Source: an uncultured Clostridia bacterium (GTDB lineage Bacteria; Bacillota; Clostridia; Christensenellales; Borkfalkiaceae). Taken from it: DNA of 64,000 nucleotides. The stretch's first letter is position 1. Every line of letters begins with the position of its first letter. Of the stretch, positions 22,393 to 31,672 are shown piece after piece. The notes beneath the pieces were generated by a model. The model was not told the origin of the DNA, did not search any database, and was given only the letters and a program-made list of their open reading frames with translations. The DNA lies in the NCBI GenBank assembly GCA_934254825.1, contig CAKQMB010000004.1:161379-225378 (forward strand). Reading direction: 5' to 3'. The translations under genes and the position numbers were made by a program.

Positions 22393-23898
22393 TTACTCGC
22401 CCGCGTGTTTTATACCGAGAATTGAAAGTTCTTTTTCGTTCAGCCCCACCCCGCGAAGCATAAGTCTGTTACCCTTTAAAGCTTCTATCGAGTTGATGCC
22501 CATTCCGCCCATAAACTCCTTGATTTCGTGATCCCACGCAGTGAGAAGATTTACAAGCCTTTTACTGCCGACTTCGGGATCGAGCCTGCCGACGAGTTCG
22601 GGAACCTGCGTTGCGATACCCCAGTTGCATTTGCCCGACTGGCAATTTCTGCAAAGGTGACAACCGAGCGCAATGAGCGCGGCGGTGCCTATATAAACCG
22701 CATCCGCGCCGAGAGCTATCGCCTTAACGACGTCCGCACTGCTTCTTATCGAGCCGCCGACAACAAGCGAGACGTTTTCTCTTATTCCCTCTTCTCTGAG
22801 CCGCGAATCGACCGCCGCGAGAGCGAGTTCCACGGGAATACCGACGTTGTCTCTTATCCTTGTGGGAGCCGCGCCGGTACCGCCTCTGAAACCGTCTATC
22901 GCGATAATATCCGCGCCGCTTCTCGCTATTCCGCTTGCGACAGCCGCGATATTATGGACGGCGGCGACTTTGACGATAATCGGCTTTTTATATTCCGTAG
23001 CTTCTTTCAAAGCGAAAACAAGCTGTTTTAAATCTTCGATCGAATAAATATCGTGATGAGGAGCGGGAGAGATCGCGTCCGTTCCGACGGGAATCATACG
23101 CGTCATGGAAACGTCCTCGGTGATTTTCGCGCCCGGGAGATGTCCGCCTATGCCGGGTTTCGCACCCTGTCCCATTTTGATTTCGATCGCCGCGCCCGCT
23201 TCGAGATAATCTTTATACACCCCGAATCTGCCCGAAGCGACCTGTACTATCGTGTTTTTTCCGTACTCGAAAAAGTCCTTGTTTAAACCGCCCTCGCCCG
23301 TATTATAACAAATTCCGAGCTTTGTTGCCGCGAGAGCCAGGCTTTTATGGGCATTGTAGCTTATCGAGCCGTAACTCATAGCCGAGAACATTATCGGAAG
23401 TTCGAGGTCTATCCTCGGCGAGGGATTGCAGACGATATGCCCGTTTTTATCCCTTACTATTTCGTGATTGCGCTTGCCGAGAGAAACCTTTGTTTCCATA
23501 GGCTCTCTGAGAGGGTCTATCGAAGGGTTGGTTACCTGCGAAGCGTTGATGAGGATTTTATCGAAATACACGGGGTATTTTTCGGGGCAACCCATAGAAG
23601 AAAGCAAAACCCCGCCGCTTTCGGACTGCTTGTATATTTCCTTGACAATCGAATCGCTCCAATTATCGTTTTGTCTGAAACACAAATCGCTTCTGACGAT
23701 TTTCAATGCGCGCGTGGGGCAAAAGCTCACGCACCTGTGGCAATCGACGCATTTCGATTCGTCCGAAACGAGAATTTTTCCCTTTGGCGTTTCGACGAAA
23801 GAATGCACGCCGTTATAGCACTGCGCTATGCATGCGCCGCAACCCGTACATCTGTCCGTATCTCTTTTTATTTCGTAATCGGCGTAAACGTAGCTCAT
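22393..23898 (-). CDS. Glutamate synthase central FMN subunit with two [4Fe-4S] sites
   Basis: The 501-residue protein starts with two ferredoxin motifs (CTGCGACIAQC and CVDCHRCVSFC, residues 17-60) fused to the FMN-binding glutamate synthase domain: MFSAMSYGSISYNAHKSLAL, MGQGAKPGIGGHLPG, the FMN site in ADIIAIDGFRGGTGAAPTRI, and the cluster-ligand region CHLCRNCQSGKCNWGIATQ. It condenses ammonia, delivered by the amidotransferase subunit, with 2-oxoglutarate. The architecture is the archaeal/clostridial split type that can take electrons from ferredoxin. Its start overlaps the stop of the upstream gene by 4 bp. Confidence 0.92.
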   Translation of the reverse strand: MSYVYADYEIKRDTDRCTGCGACIAQCYNGVHSFVETPKGKILVSDESKCVDCHRCVSFCPTRALKIVRSDLCFRQNDNWSDSIVKEIYKQSESGGVLLSSMGCPEKYPVYFDKILINASQVTNPSIDPLREPMETKVSLGKRNHEIVRDKNGHIVCNPSPRIDLELPIMFSAMSYGSISYNAHKSLALAATKLGICYNTGEGGLNKDFFEYGKNTIVQVASGRFGVYKDYLEAGAAIEIKMGQGAKPGIGGHLPGAKITEDVSMTRMIPVGTDAISPAPHHDIYSIEDLKQLVFALKEATEYKKPIIVKVAAVHNIAAVASGIARSGADIIAIDGFRGGTGAAPTRIRDNVGIPVELALAAVDSRLREEGIRENVSLVVGGSIRSSADVVKAIALGADAVYIGTAALIALGCHLCRNCQSGKCNWGIATQVPELVGRLDPEVGSKRLVNLLTAWDHEIKEFMGGMGINSIEALKGNRLMLRGVGLNEKELSILGIKHAGE

Positions 23899-25037
23899 AT
23901 ATGCCCCTCCGCAAAACAGTTAAGATTTGTTATCGGCGGATCGGACTGCTCGCCGTTTAGCGTTACGATAACGGGTTCGCCGCCGCGGGGCGCGAATATC
24001 TCGCCGATATTCTCGTCCATTTTTCTTATCGCGCACTCCTCGCTCGCAAAATATGTCGTATCTCCGTTTTTCGCCGTCACCATGGAACGAAGCTTCAATC
24101 TGTCGTTCAACGCCATCATTCCGCCGTTCCAGCCGACGAGAATAGAAAAAGGTCCTGTCATTAAAAGCCCCGGGAATTCCCTGCGAAGATAATCACAAAC
24201 CGTGCGCCTTTCCTCGGGCATTTTCTCTATCGTTGTCCAAAAAGGCGCCGCGATTACAGCCGCCGCTTCGGACATCGTAAGCCCTTTCTTTCTCACGAGA
24301 AAATCGAGCGCGTAAGTTATAACCTCGGTGTCCGTTAAAAGCGTGCATTTATAGCCGAACATCTCGATAAATCTGCGGTTCGCGTCGTAAGAAGAGATTT
24401 CGCCGTTGTGAACGACGGTAAGATCGAGAAGGGAGAACGGATGCGCGCCGCCCCACCAACCGGGCGTGTTCGTGGGATATCTGCCGTGAGCCGTCCAGCC
24501 GTAACCCGAATATTCGTCGAGTTTATAATACTCGCCTATATCCTCGGGATAACCAACGCCTTTGAAACAACCCATATTTTTACCGCTCGAAAAGACGTAA
24601 GCGCCCTTGATTTCGTTATTGATTTTTATAACGCGGCGGGCAACGTACTCTCTTTCGTCGAGCTGACTGTCTCTTAAAAGGTTATGATCGGGCATAACGA
24701 AATACCGCCAGATAAGCGGCTCGTCCGTTATTCTCGGATTTTTTCTCACGGGGATTTTGGAAAGGTTGATAATCTCGAATTTCTCGTCGAGATACTCTTC
24801 GCAAGCCTTTTTCGCCTCTTTATCCTCGTAAAAAACGTGAAAAGCGTAATAATCTTTATACTCGGGATAAATTCCGTACCCCGCGAAACCGCCGCCGAGT
24901 CCGTTGGAACGTTCCCGCATGGTACGCATAGCGTTTGTGATCACCCCGCCCGAAACCTTCTCGCCGGAGGCTGAAAAAAGCCCCGCAACGGCACAGCCGG
25001 ACGGAATTCTCGTTCCGTTTTCGCCCTCGAATTGCAT
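23895..25037 (-). CDS. Glutamate synthase class II glutamine amidotransferase subunit
   Basis: The 380-residue Ntn-type amidotransferase has its nucleophile Cys15 in SGCAVAGLFSASG after a short propeptide, and SGYGWTAHGRYPTNTPGWWG and HNGEISSYDANRRF as the glutaminase signature. It releases ammonia from glutamine for the partner FMN subunit. GGAGGG precedes the ATG. It is the first gene of the operon, behind a consensus promoter. No small GltD-type NADPH subunit lies nearby; electrons may come from ferredoxin via the Fe-S domain of the next gene product. Confidence 0.9.
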   Translation of the reverse strand: MQFEGENGTRIPSGCAVAGLFSASGEKVSGGVITNAMRTMRERSNGLGGGFAGYGIYPEYKDYYAFHVFYEDKEAKKACEEYLDEKFEIINLSKIPVRKNPRITDEPLIWRYFVMPDHNLLRDSQLDEREYVARRVIKINNEIKGAYVFSSGKNMGCFKGVGYPEDIGEYYKLDEYSGYGWTAHGRYPTNTPGWWGGAHPFSLLDLTVVHNGEISSYDANRRFIEMFGYKCTLLTDTEVITYALDFLVRKKGLTMSEAAAVIAAPFWTTIEKMPEERRTVCDYLRREFPGLLMTGPFSILVGWNGGMMALNDRLKLRSMVTAKNGDTTYFASEECAIRKMDENIGEIFAPRGGEPVIVTLNGEQSDPPITNLNCFAEGHI

Positions 25038-25119
25038 ATAACCCTCCGTTTGCCGAAATTTTTCGGCTTTCGTCCGATAAAAAGCTTGCTTACTCTGCTT
25101 TTACCGAAACAACTATTCT

Positions 25120-25148
25120 ATTATAGTCGGGCGCGAAAAAACTGTCAA
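25120..25148 (-). promoter_or_regulatory. Consensus promoter of the glutamate synthase operon
   Basis: TTGACA (25143-25148), 17 bp, TATAAT (25120-25125) on the minus strand. The leader of about 75 nt contains a GCCGAAA/TTTCGGC hairpin (25052-25067) just before the Shine-Dalgarno. Confidence 0.85.
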
Positions 25149-25195
25149 TCGTATTGAAATAAAAGTTTTTTCGAATTTCTTATATCAGATATAAA

Positions 25196-25765
25196 ATGAA
25201 ATATAATAATTATATGAAAAGATTTTTCTTTTTTACTGCCATATTCGGATTTTTCGCTTGTTTCGCGGTCGTTTTTTCGGCTGTTCGTTTTCCTTTGAAA
25301 TATAAGGAAGAGGTAAGCCTTTATTCGGAAAAATACGGTTTCGAAAAGGAATTCATTTTTGCCGTCATCAAAACCGAAAGCGGGTTCGACAGCGAAAAGC
25401 TCTCCGAAAAGGGCGCGACGGGACTTATGCAGATCATGCCGGGAACCGCGGAATACGTTTCACGGGAATTTTTCGGCGGCAGAAAAATAGATCTGACTTT
25501 GCCGAAAGACAATATAGAAACGGGGTGTTTTTATCTTAGTTATCTGCGCGGAAAATTTCAAAGCGAAACCGAAACGCTCGCCGCCTATAACGCGGGCGAA
25601 GGAAACGTCGGGATATGGAAAAGCGAACGGGGCTGCAATCTGTCCTTGGACGATATACCTTTCCCCGAGACAAAAAAATATGTACGCCGTGTTAAGGCGT
25701 ACACAAAAATTTACAGGTTTATTTTAAATTTCAAAAATACGGCTTTTCTGTATAATAAAACGTAA
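25196..25765 (+). CDS. Lytic transglycosylase (SLT family)
   Basis: The 189-residue protein has an uncleaved or signal-anchor helix (RFFFFTAIFGFFACFAVVFS), then the SLT domain: FIFAVIKTESGFDSEKLSEK with the catalytic Glu, GATGLMQIMPGTAEYV, and ETLAAYNAGEGNVGIW. It cleaves peptidoglycan glycan strands, leaving 1,6-anhydromuramic ends. The start may be the ATG at 25196 or the one at 25214; neither has a strong ribosome-binding site. It is convergent with gpmI; the two stop codons lie within one shared hairpin. Confidence 0.9.
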   Translation: MKYNNYMKRFFFFTAIFGFFACFAVVFSAVRFPLKYKEEVSLYSEKYGFEKEFIFAVIKTESGFDSEKLSEKGATGLMQIMPGTAEYVSREFFGGRKIDLTLPKDNIETGCFYLSYLRGKFQSETETLAAYNAGEGNVGIWKSERGCNLSLDDIPFPETKKYVRRVKAYTKIYRFILNFKNTAFLYNKT

Positions 25766-25801
25766 AAGTCCGCCTATAAGTCGATTAACAGCCGTTTTAT
25801 T
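25754..25801. terminator. Convergent terminator spanning both stop codons, with 13-mer copy D in its loop
   Basis: AATAAAACG (25754-25762) pairs with CGTTTTATT (25793-25801). The hairpin includes the stop codons of the transglycosylase and gpmI; TATAAGTCGATTA lies at 25775-25787. Confidence 0.6.
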
Positions 25802-27344
25802 TAACAATTAACGACTTACCCGTCATCTCTTCGGGGATAGTTTCGCCCATCATTTCGAGTAGCGTGGGAGCAAGATCGGCTAAAACCCCGTCCTCTCTGA
25901 GCTTAACGTTTTTATACTGTTCGCTGACCAAAATCACGGGTACGCGGTTAGTCGTATGCGCGGTGAAAGGTTCGCCGTCGGAGTCGATCATCTTATCCGC
26001 ATTGCCGTGATCCGCCGTTACTATACAGCTTCCGCCCTTTTTCAGAACGGCGTCCGTAATCTTCGCAATGCAGTCCTCAACGGTTTTAACGGCTTTTACC
26101 GCCGCGTCTAAAACGCCCGTGTGACCGACCATATCGCAGTTCGCGTAGTTAAGAATAATTACGTCGAACTTGTCGGAAGCTATTTCTTCCAGAACCTTGT
26201 CGGTTACGATATACGCGCTCATTTCGGGCTGTAAATCGTAGGTTGCGACCTTCGGCGAAGGAATAAGGTCTCTGTACTCGTTCTTTTCGGGGGCTTCCAC
26301 GCCGCCGTTGAAGAAGAACGTTACATGAGCGTACTTCTCGGTTTCGGCTATTCTGAGCTGAGTGTAACCCTTGTCGGAAAGATATTTGCCGAGCGTGTTG
26401 TGAAGTTCCTGCTTTTTGAACGCTATCGAAACGTGAGAGAAAGTTTCGTCGTACTTCGTGAAACCGACGTAAGTCAGACCGAGATAACCCGTCTTTCTTT
26501 CGAAACCGTTAAACTCTTCTTCGGTGAAAGCTCTCGTGATCTCTCTCGCTCTGTCGGGGCGGAAGTTGAAGAAAATAACCGAGTCGCCTTTCTCTACAAG
26601 ACCTATCGGCGCGCCGTTTTCATATACGTTTGCGGGAACGATGAATTCGTCCGTAACTTCGTTCTTATAGCTGTTTTCGACGGCTTCTTCCGCGCTGTTT
26701 GCCTTAACGCCGTTACCCAAAGTCAAAGCTTCGTAAGCTTTAACCACTCTTTCCCAACGATTGTCTCTGTCCATAGCGTAATATCTGCCGCTTACCGTGG
26801 CGATCTTGCCTACGCCGACTTTTTTGATTTCCGCTTCGAGTTCTTTAACGAAATCTATACCGCTCGTGGGGGGAACGTCTCTGCCGTCCATAAACGCGTG
26901 AACGTAAACTTCGGTAAGACCTCTTCTCTTCGCCATTTCGAGAAGGGCGAAAAGGTGGGTTATGTGGCTGTGAACGCCGCCCGAGGACAGAAGCCCGAAC
27001 AAATGGAGTTTCTTTCCGTTATTTTTCGCGCCGTCCATAGCTTTGATAAGCTCGGCGTTTTCAAAAAAGTCTCCGTCCTGAATGGATTTCGTAATTCTCG
27101 TAAGATCCTGATAAACAATTCTGCCCGCGCCCATATTGAGGTGACCTACTTCGCTGTTGCCCATCTGTCCGTCGGGAAGCCCTACGCAAAGTCCGCTTGC
27201 GCCGAGCGTTGCGGAAGGATACTTGTTCATAAGGTTTTTAATAACGCCTTCGTTCGCGATCTCTATCGCGTTGCCGTTTTTATCGGGATTAAGCCCGTAA
27301 CCGTCCATAATGAAAAGACATACGGGTCTCGTTTTCATTTTCAT
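25797..27344 (-). CDS. gpmI: 2,3-bisphosphoglycerate-independent phosphoglycerate mutase
   Basis: The 515-residue enzyme interconverts 3- and 2-phosphoglycerate. Alkaline-phosphatase-fold metal sites are evident: FIMDGYGLNPDKNGNAIEIA, PDGQMGNSEVGHLNMGAGRI with the phosphoserine, VHAFMDGRDVPP, FFNFRPDRAREITRA, NYANCDMVGHTG and TADHGNADKM. Length and order are normal. It lies downstream of tpiA, but a terminator separates them, so it may have its own promoter within the 70-bp gap. Confidence 0.97.
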   Translation of the reverse strand: MKMKTRPVCLFIMDGYGLNPDKNGNAIEIANEGVIKNLMNKYPSATLGASGLCVGLPDGQMGNSEVGHLNMGAGRIVYQDLTRITKSIQDGDFFENAELIKAMDGAKNNGKKLHLFGLLSSGGVHSHITHLFALLEMAKRRGLTEVYVHAFMDGRDVPPTSGIDFVKELEAEIKKVGVGKIATVSGRYYAMDRDNRWERVVKAYEALTLGNGVKANSAEEAVENSYKNEVTDEFIVPANVYENGAPIGLVEKGDSVIFFNFRPDRAREITRAFTEEEFNGFERKTGYLGLTYVGFTKYDETFSHVSIAFKKQELHNTLGKYLSDKGYTQLRIAETEKYAHVTFFFNGGVEAPEKNEYRDLIPSPKVATYDLQPEMSAYIVTDKVLEEIASDKFDVIILNYANCDMVGHTGVLDAAVKAVKTVEDCIAKITDAVLKKGGSCIVTADHGNADKMIDSDGEPFTAHTTNRVPVILVSEQYKNVKLREDGVLADLAPTLLEMMGETIPEEMTGKSLIVK

Positions 27345-27414
27345 AATTTTAAAACTCCTTTATGCGTCGGTTGCGGTTTTCTCCGCTTTTATCCGACGCC
27401 GTTTCCTTTAAAAA

Positions 27415-27440
27415 CGGGCGGAAAGAATGTTTTCCGCCCG
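27415..27440 (-). terminator. Terminator between tpiA and gpmI
   Basis: CGGGCGGAAA (27415-27424) pairs with TTTCCGCCCG (27431-27440), followed by TTTTTAAAGG on the minus strand. Confidence 0.8.
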
Positions 27441-27447
27441 ATGTGAA

Positions 27448-28200
27448 TTATTTATCGTAGTTTACGATAACCGAGAAGTCCTCGGCTTTCAAAGAAGCGC
27501 CGCCGATGAGTCCGCCGTCGATTTCTTCCTGAGCCATAAGCTCTTTGCAGTTCTTGACGTTCATCGAGCCGCCGTACTGAATTCTCGTCTTTTCGGCAAT
27601 CGATCTGTGGAATTTCTTCGCAAGAATGTGTCTGATATAACCGATCGTGTTGTTAGCGTCGGTAGCCGTGGCGGTTTTGCCCGTTCCGATAGCCCAGACG
27701 GGTTCGTAAGCGATAACGATCTTGTCGAAATCCTTGGACTTGAAGCCTTTAAGACCTTCGACGATCTGTCTTTCGAGTACTTTTTCGGTAAGTCCGCCTT
27801 CTCTTTCCGCTTCGGTTTCGCCTACGCATACGATAGGTTTAAGCTTGGCGTTCAAAGCAGCCTGAACTCTCTTGTTTACCGTTTCGTCGGTTTCGCCGAA
27901 GTACTGTCTTCTTTCGCTGTGTCCGATGATAACGTAATCCACTTTGAGTTCTTTGAGCATATCCGCGGAAATTTCGCCCGTGAAAGCTCCTTTTTCCGCC
28001 CAGTGAACGTTCTCCGCTCCGATTTTGATGTTGGAACCCTTAGCCGCTTTCTTTGCTGTCTGAATATCCGTGAACGGAACGCAAAGAACTACGTCGCAAG
28101 ACGCGTTTTCGACAAGGGGTTTCAAAGCGGTGATCATTTCCTTGGTCTCCGCCATGGTTTTATTCATTTTCCAGTTTCCTGCGATAATTGCTTTTCTCAT
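27448..28200 (-). CDS. tpiA: Triosephosphate isomerase
   Basis: The 250-residue TIM-barrel enzyme interconverts dihydroxyacetone phosphate and glyceraldehyde 3-phosphate. AGNWKMNKT carries the catalytic Lys, IIGHSERRQYFGE the catalytic His, and VIAYEPVWAIGTGKTAT the catalytic Glu and loop 6; RIQYGGSMN and DGGLIGGASL close the phosphate site. It follows pgk by 37 bp in one operon. Confidence 0.98.
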   Translation of the reverse strand: MRKAIIAGNWKMNKTMAETKEMITALKPLVENASCDVVLCVPFTDIQTAKKAAKGSNIKIGAENVHWAEKGAFTGEISADMLKELKVDYVIIGHSERRQYFGETDETVNKRVQAALNAKLKPIVCVGETEAEREGGLTEKVLERQIVEGLKGFKSKDFDKIVIAYEPVWAIGTGKTATATDANNTIGYIRHILAKKFHRSIAEKTRIQYGGSMNVKNCKELMAQEEIDGGLIGGASLKAEDFSVIVNYDK

Positions 28201-28237
28201 ATGATTTGTCTCCGAATTTTTAATTGCAGTAAATTTA

Positions 28238-29557
28238 TCAGTCCTTGTTGTTAAGACATTCGATACCGGGAAGTTTCTTGCCTTCGAAAAGTTCGAGGGA
28301 AGCTCCGCCGCCCGTGGAAATATGCGTCATCTTATCCGCATAACCGAGCTGAGCGACCGCCGCCGCGCTGTCTCCGCCGCCGATGATGGTGGTTGCGCCT
28401 TCGCATGAAGCCATTGCTTTCGCTATCGCGTTGGTTCCTGCCGCAAGCGTGGGATTTTCGAATACGCCCATAGGTCCGTTCCAGATAATCGTCTTGGCTC
28501 CGACAAGCGCGTCCGCGTAAAGCTTAGCGGTTGCGGGACCGATATCGCACGATTCCATATCGGGATCGAACTCGCCGACCTTTCTTACGAAAGTTTCTAC
28601 GGGAGCGTCGATAGGATCGGGGAAACTCTTTATCTGAACGCCGTCGATAGGAAGAAGAAGTTTCTTGCCTTCGGCTTTGGCTTTTGCCATCATTTCCTTG
28701 CAGTAATCGATCTTGGTGTCGTCCACAAGCGAAGCGCCGACTTCATAGCCCTGAGCTTTAAGGAAAGTATACGCCATTCCGCCGCCGATGATGAGCGTGT
28801 CGCATTTTTCGAGGAGGTTGGAGATAACGTTGAGCTTATCCGCAACCTTGGCTCCGCCGAGGATTGCCACGAACGGTCTTACGGGGTGTTCCAAAGCGTC
28901 CGCCATAACGGAAAGCTCTTTTTCGATCAAAAATCCGCATACAGCCGTTTTAACGAAACCGTATTCGACGATAGCCGCCGTGGAAGCGTGAGAACGGTGA
29001 GCCGTTCCGAAAGCGTCGTTTACATAGATATCGCAAAACGCGGCGAGCTTTTTGCAGAACTCTTCGTCTCTGCCCTCTTCGCCCGCGTCGAAACGAAGGT
29101 TTTCGAGAAGTACGCATTCGCCGTCTTTAAGAGCGGCAACTTTCGCTTTCGCGTCGTCGCCGACGATATCGGTCGCAAACGCAACCTTACCGTCCAGAAG
29201 CTCGTTAAGTCTTTTTGCAACGGGTGCAAGCGTGAACTTTTTGAGGTCGCCTTTAAGCGCCTTTTCGATATATTCGGCTTTTGCCGCCGCTCTCTCGTTT
29301 TCGGGAAGAGCCTCTACGGCTTTTTTCTCTTTTTTATTAAGACCGAATCCCTCGGTGAATATATTATGAGGTTTACCCATGTGCGAGCAAAGAATTACCT
29401 TGGCTCCGTGTTCCATAAGGTATCTGATAGTGGGAAGCGCGCCCTGAATACGGTTTTCGTCCGTGATAACCCCGTCTTTCATAGGCACGTTGAAATCGCA
29501 TCTGACAAGACATCTTTTTCCGCTTACGTCAACGTCTCTTATCGATTTTTTGTTCAT
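28238..29557 (-). CDS. pgk: Phosphoglycerate kinase
   Basis: The 439-residue enzyme makes ATP from 1,3-bisphosphoglycerate. RCDFNVPMKDG, SHMGKP, LLENLRFDAGEEG, FGTAHRSHAS, FVAILGGAKVADKLNVISNL and TTIIGGGDSAAAV are intact. It is about 40 residues longer than usual because of an insertion after SHMGKP (about residues 62-105, rich in charged residues) in the N-terminal domain; similar insertions occur in some Clostridia. First gene of pgk-tpiA; gap is not in the window. Confidence 0.97.
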   Translation of the reverse strand: MNKKSIRDVDVSGKRCLVRCDFNVPMKDGVITDENRIQGALPTIRYLMEHGAKVILCSHMGKPHNIFTEGFGLNKKEKKAVEALPENERAAAKAEYIEKALKGDLKKFTLAPVAKRLNELLDGKVAFATDIVGDDAKAKVAALKDGECVLLENLRFDAGEEGRDEEFCKKLAAFCDIYVNDAFGTAHRSHASTAAIVEYGFVKTAVCGFLIEKELSVMADALEHPVRPFVAILGGAKVADKLNVISNLLEKCDTLIIGGGMAYTFLKAQGYEVGASLVDDTKIDYCKEMMAKAKAEGKKLLLPIDGVQIKSFPDPIDAPVETFVRKVGEFDPDMESCDIGPATAKLYADALVGAKTIIWNGPMGVFENPTLAAGTNAIAKAMASCEGATTIIGGGDSAAAVAQLGYADKMTHISTGGGASLELFEGKKLPGIECLNNKD

Positions 29558-29600
29558 AGTCTTAACTCCTTTTTTTGCAAGAATTTGCTTTTACGTCATT

Positions 29601-29629
29601 ATAATATACTTTATTTGCCGAAAAGTCAA
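29601..29629 (-). promoter_or_regulatory. Promoter of pgk
   Basis: TTGACT (29624-29629), 17 bp, TATTAT (29601-29606) on the minus strand; AAAGGAG precedes the pgk ATG. Confidence 0.7.
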
Positions 29630-29697
29630 ATATTAGACCGCATTTTAGTTTTAAATCTTTTTAAAATCAAACATTTCCGTTAATCGTCTTAAAAACA

Positions 29698-29726
29698 TTG
29701 ACGAAATTTCATTAAAGTGATATAAT
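29698..29726 (+). promoter_or_regulatory. Promoter of the UDP-sugar dehydratase gene
   Basis: TTGACG (29698-29703), 17 bp, TATAAT (29721-29726); the leader is about 95 nt. Confidence 0.8.
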
Positions 29727-29737
29727 CGTGTAAGCCG

Positions 29738-29796
29738 CGGACAGCTTTTATCGCTATTTATTGTCCGACAGCGGTTTTTATCAGGCGATACGGACA
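29738..29796 (+). promoter_or_regulatory. Leader with mutually exclusive hairpins
   Basis: CGGACA (29738-29743), TGTCCG (29762-29767) and CGGACA (29791-29796) follow each other in the leader. The middle element can pair with either neighbour, and a T-run follows the second hairpin. This layout is compatible with attenuation; no ligand is implied. Confidence 0.35.
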
Positions 29797-29827
29797 TTTT
29801 TCCTGTCGCTTTATCATTACGGTGTTT

Positions 29828-31672
29828 ATGAAGCATAGAAAAAACGATACGTTCAAAAAAATAATCGTACTTTTTATCGACGTGATCTCCATATTGGTTT
29901 CGCTCGTCTTTTCGTATATCATTACGAAAAACACCACTCCCGACACGAATTATCTGTCGGTCGTGATATGGTTCGTCGGTAACATATTGCTGGTCGTTTC
30001 CGTCTATAAAATACTCGGACTGTACTCGATAATTTTCAGTTCGGCAAGCATTATCGACGCGATGAAGCTGTGTTTTTCGATGGCTTGCATCGTCGTTGCG
30101 AATATTATTTACGCCGCTATCGTAGGACGCGACGTGATCGGATATTCGACATGCTGCATTTACGCGTCTTTCCTGTTTGTTTTTACGGGAATGACGAGAT
30201 TTTTCAAGCGCGCGTTCAACGTCGGAAGATATTATTTCACCTTGGGCAACCATAAAAAAACAAGGGTTATGATCGTCGGCGCGGGAAAATCCGGCGCCGC
30301 GCTTATCACGGAAATGCAAACTTCGGACAAAACCGATTTTAACCCCGTGTGCGTTATCGACGACGACCCCGAAAAAATAGGCAGGTCGGTAAACGGCGTG
30401 AGAGTCGTCGGGTCGACCTATGAAATAAAAAAATTCGTTAAAAAATACGGCGTGAACGAAATTCACGTTACCATGCCTTCCGTCGATAAAAAAAGACTGA
30501 GCAAAATAATTGCGAGGTGCAACGACGCGGGTTGCCCCGTCAAAATCCTCCCCGGGCTTTATCAGCTCGCGGACGGTCAGGTTTCGGTTTCGAACATGCG
30601 CGAAGTCGATATTCAGGACCTTCTGGGACGTGACGCGGTGGAAGTCGATATCAACGAGATTATCGGATATATCGAGGGCAAAACCGTTCTCGTTACGGGC
30701 GGAGGCGGATCGATAGGAAGCGAGCTTTGCAGACAGATCGCAACGCATAACCCCAAAAGACTTATTATCGTAGACATTTACGAAAACAATGCGTACGATA
30801 TCGAACAGGAACTCAAACGCAAACTCCCCTCTTTAAACCTCGTTACCTTGATCGCGAGCGTCAGAGATCTCGGCAAAATAAGAGATATTTTCGAAAAATA
30901 CCGTCCGCAGATCGTCTTCCACGCCGCGGCACACAAACATGTTCCCTTGATGGAAACAAGCCCGAACGAAGCTGTTAAAAACAACGTTTTCGGCACGTTC
31001 AACGCGGCGCGTTGCGCAAACGATTACGGCGTTGAAACTTTCGTTCAGATATCGACAGACAAAGCCGTAAACCCCACCAACGTTATGGGCGCGACGAAAC
31101 GTATCTGCGAAATGATAGTTCAGGCGTTCGGCAGACACAGCAAAACCAAATTCGTTGCCGTAAGGTTCGGAAACGTTTTAGGCTCGAACGGGTCGGTTAT
31201 CCCTCTTTTCAAAAAACAAATCAAAGAGGGCGGTCCCGTTACCGTTACGCATAAAGACATTATAAGATACTTTATGACTATCCCCGAAGCCGTTTCGCTC
31301 GTTCTGCAAGCGGGCGCTTACGCGAGGGGCGGACAGATTTTCGTTCTCGATATGGGCGAACCCGTCAGAATTTACGACCTCGCATACAACCTTATCAAGC
31401 TTTCGGGATTCGAGCCGAACGTCGATATCGATATCAAATGCACGGGACTTCGCCCCGGCGAAAAGCTTTTCGAGGAAAGACTTATGGACGAAGAGGGTAT
31501 GCAGAAAACCCCCAACGGACTTATCAATATCGCTCAGCCGATAAAATTCGACGAAGCTTCTTTATGGAACAACTTAAATGAGCTTTACGAAGCGGCTTAC
31601 GCCGAAACGGGAGATATGAAAGCTCTCGTCAAAAAAATCGTTCCGACTTATAAAATCGACGACAGAGACTGA
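29828..31672 (+). CDS. CapD/EpsC-type nucleotide-sugar 4,6-dehydratase, membrane bound
   Basis: The 614-residue protein has four N-terminal transmembrane helices (about 12-120), a first Rossmann-like domain (VMIVGAGKSGAALITEM) and a C-terminal SDR domain with GKTVLVTGGGGSIGSELCRQ and the catalytic STDKAVNPTNVMGATKR, the TDK/MxxxK form found in UDP-GlcNAc 4,6-dehydratases. Such enzymes make the first intermediate of diaminosugars or bacillosamine for capsule or glycoprotein glycans. The ATG at 29828 is preferred over a GTG two codons upstream; no strong Shine-Dalgarno is seen. No glycan gene cluster accompanies it. Confidence 0.92.
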   Translation: MKHRKNDTFKKIIVLFIDVISILVSLVFSYIITKNTTPDTNYLSVVIWFVGNILLVVSVYKILGLYSIIFSSASIIDAMKLCFSMACIVVANIIYAAIVGRDVIGYSTCCIYASFLFVFTGMTRFFKRAFNVGRYYFTLGNHKKTRVMIVGAGKSGAALITEMQTSDKTDFNPVCVIDDDPEKIGRSVNGVRVVGSTYEIKKFVKKYGVNEIHVTMPSVDKKRLSKIIARCNDAGCPVKILPGLYQLADGQVSVSNMREVDIQDLLGRDAVEVDINEIIGYIEGKTVLVTGGGGSIGSELCRQIATHNPKRLIIVDIYENNAYDIEQELKRKLPSLNLVTLIASVRDLGKIRDIFEKYRPQIVFHAAAHKHVPLMETSPNEAVKNNVFGTFNAARCANDYGVETFVQISTDKAVNPTNVMGATKRICEMIVQAFGRHSKTKFVAVRFGNVLGSNGSVIPLFKKQIKEGGPVTVTHKDIIRYFMTIPEAVSLVLQAGAYARGGQIFVLDMGEPVRIYDLAYNLIKLSGFEPNVDIDIKCTGLRPGEKLFEERLMDEEGMQKTPNGLINIAQPIKFDEASLWNNLNELYEAAYAETGDMKALVKKIVPTYKIDDRD

